In this document: positions 5,032 to 5,384 of the stretch, one piece after another
How positions within the stretch are numbered: position 1 is the first letter of the stretch
Layout: every line of letters starts with the position of its first letter
Source of the DNA: Caldifarciminota bacterium
GTDB lineage: Bacteria; Hydrothermota; Tepidihabitantia; Tepidihabitantales; Tepidihabitantaceae
Reading direction: 5' to 3'
DNA: 5,384 nt
Assembly (NCBI GenBank): GCA_016935775.1
Contig: JAFGQF010000228.1
Coordinates: 1 to 5,384 of the forward strand
The notes under the pieces: model-generated
Seen by the model: only the letters and a program-made list of their open reading frames with translations
Told to the model about the DNA's origin: nothing
The model's database searches: none
Position numbers and translations under genes: made by a program

Positions 5032-5384
5032 ATGACGGCGACTGCGCGGCTGGGGTTGGCGGTCCTGCTGGTGCTGTCGGCCTGTGAAATCGTCGAGCCG
5101 CAGCCCTGGCAGAACCACGCGCCGCGCGCGCCAAGCGTGTCCGGACCGGACTCGACATTCGTCGGCACGCTGGTCCAGTTCCAGGTCACCTGCTATGACC
5201 CGGACGGCCACGCGATGCTGGTCCTCGTCGCGTGGGGCGACGGCGACACCTCGGACTACGGCGACTTCGTCCCCTCCGAACAGACCGTGGTCTTCGAGCA
5301 CTCCTGGGCCGCAGCCGGCAGCTATGACGTCAAGGCCTGGTGCCGCGACGACTACCTGCCTGACCCCAAAGAGTCCGGCTGGTC
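5032..5384 (+). CDS. PKD-domain lipoprotein, N-terminal part (cut by right edge)
   Basis: The frame is open from ATG 5032 to the window end, giving 117 complete codons. Residues 1-17 (MTATARLGLAVLLVLSA) form a signal peptide with a canonical lipobox LSAC, so Cys18 should be lipidated. After a short proline-containing linker (to about residue 32) comes a PKD-like domain. Its marks are SGPDSTFVGTLVQFQV (37-52), DPDGHAM (56-62), VAWGDGDTS (66-74), FEHSWAAAGSYDVKAW (88-103) and CRDD (104-107). The WGDGD and GxYxVxxxxRDD pattern is the PKD signature and is more canonical than in the preceding gene. The product is likely attached to a membrane and exposed on the periplasmic or outer side. The rest of the protein is beyond the edge, so total length and any further domains are unknown. 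It is coupled to the upstream PKD lipoprotein by a one-base gap. Confidence 0.85.
   Translation, partial: MTATARLGLAVLLVLSACEIVEPQPWQNHAPRAPSVSGPDSTFVGTLVQFQVTCYDPDGHAMLVLVAWGDGDTSDYGDFVPSEQTVVFEHSWAAAGSYDVKAWCRDDYLPDPKESGW

Overview
The window is a strongly GC-rich piece of bacterial chromosome with ordinary chromosomal genes. There is no sign of a mobile element, CRISPR array, tRNA or rRNA. Three features point to a Gram-negative cell with an outer envelope: lipoprotein signal peptides, an exported beta-propeller protein ending in a segment like a type IX secretion/FlgD-type C-terminal domain, and PKD-repeat lipoproteins. This mix is familiar from uncultured FCB-group or candidate-phylum lineages (WOR-3/Stahlbacteria-like). 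That placement is inference from gene style, with low confidence.

Layout, left to right. (1) At 1-110 on the minus strand is the first part of rpsP, encoding ribosomal protein S16. It has a TTG start, a strong Shine-Dalgarno and a recognisable promoter, and it runs off the left edge. (2) At 168-198 a perfect 14-bp GC-rich hairpin separates rpsP from the next gene upstream. (3) At 216-2420 on the minus strand is a 734-residue exported protein with 13 Asp-box (BNR/YCF48-type) repeats and a C-terminal sorting-like segment. (4) At 2473-3534 on the minus strand is an RmuC-family protein, 52 nt upstream of the propeller gene and probably in the same transcript. (5) At 3535-3641 is a divergent promoter region. 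(6) At 3642-5030 on the plus strand is a lipoprotein with two PKD-like domains, a fibronectin-III-like stretch and an unassigned C-terminal domain. (7) At 5032-5384 on the plus strand is a second PKD lipoprotein, starting one base after the previous stop and cut by the right edge.

The genes form three transcription units: rpsP onward; rmuC plus the propeller gene; and the two PKD lipoproteins. The last two units fire divergently from 3535-3641. All three predicted promoters share TTGAC(A/C), a 16-nt spacer and a TAnnnT -10 box. The rmuC promoter sits so close to its ATG that the transcript is predicted to be leaderless. No strong case for a new defence or metabolic system is visible. The least explained parts are the C-terminal domain of the first PKD lipoprotein and the pairing of a cytoplasmic/membrane RmuC with an exported propeller.
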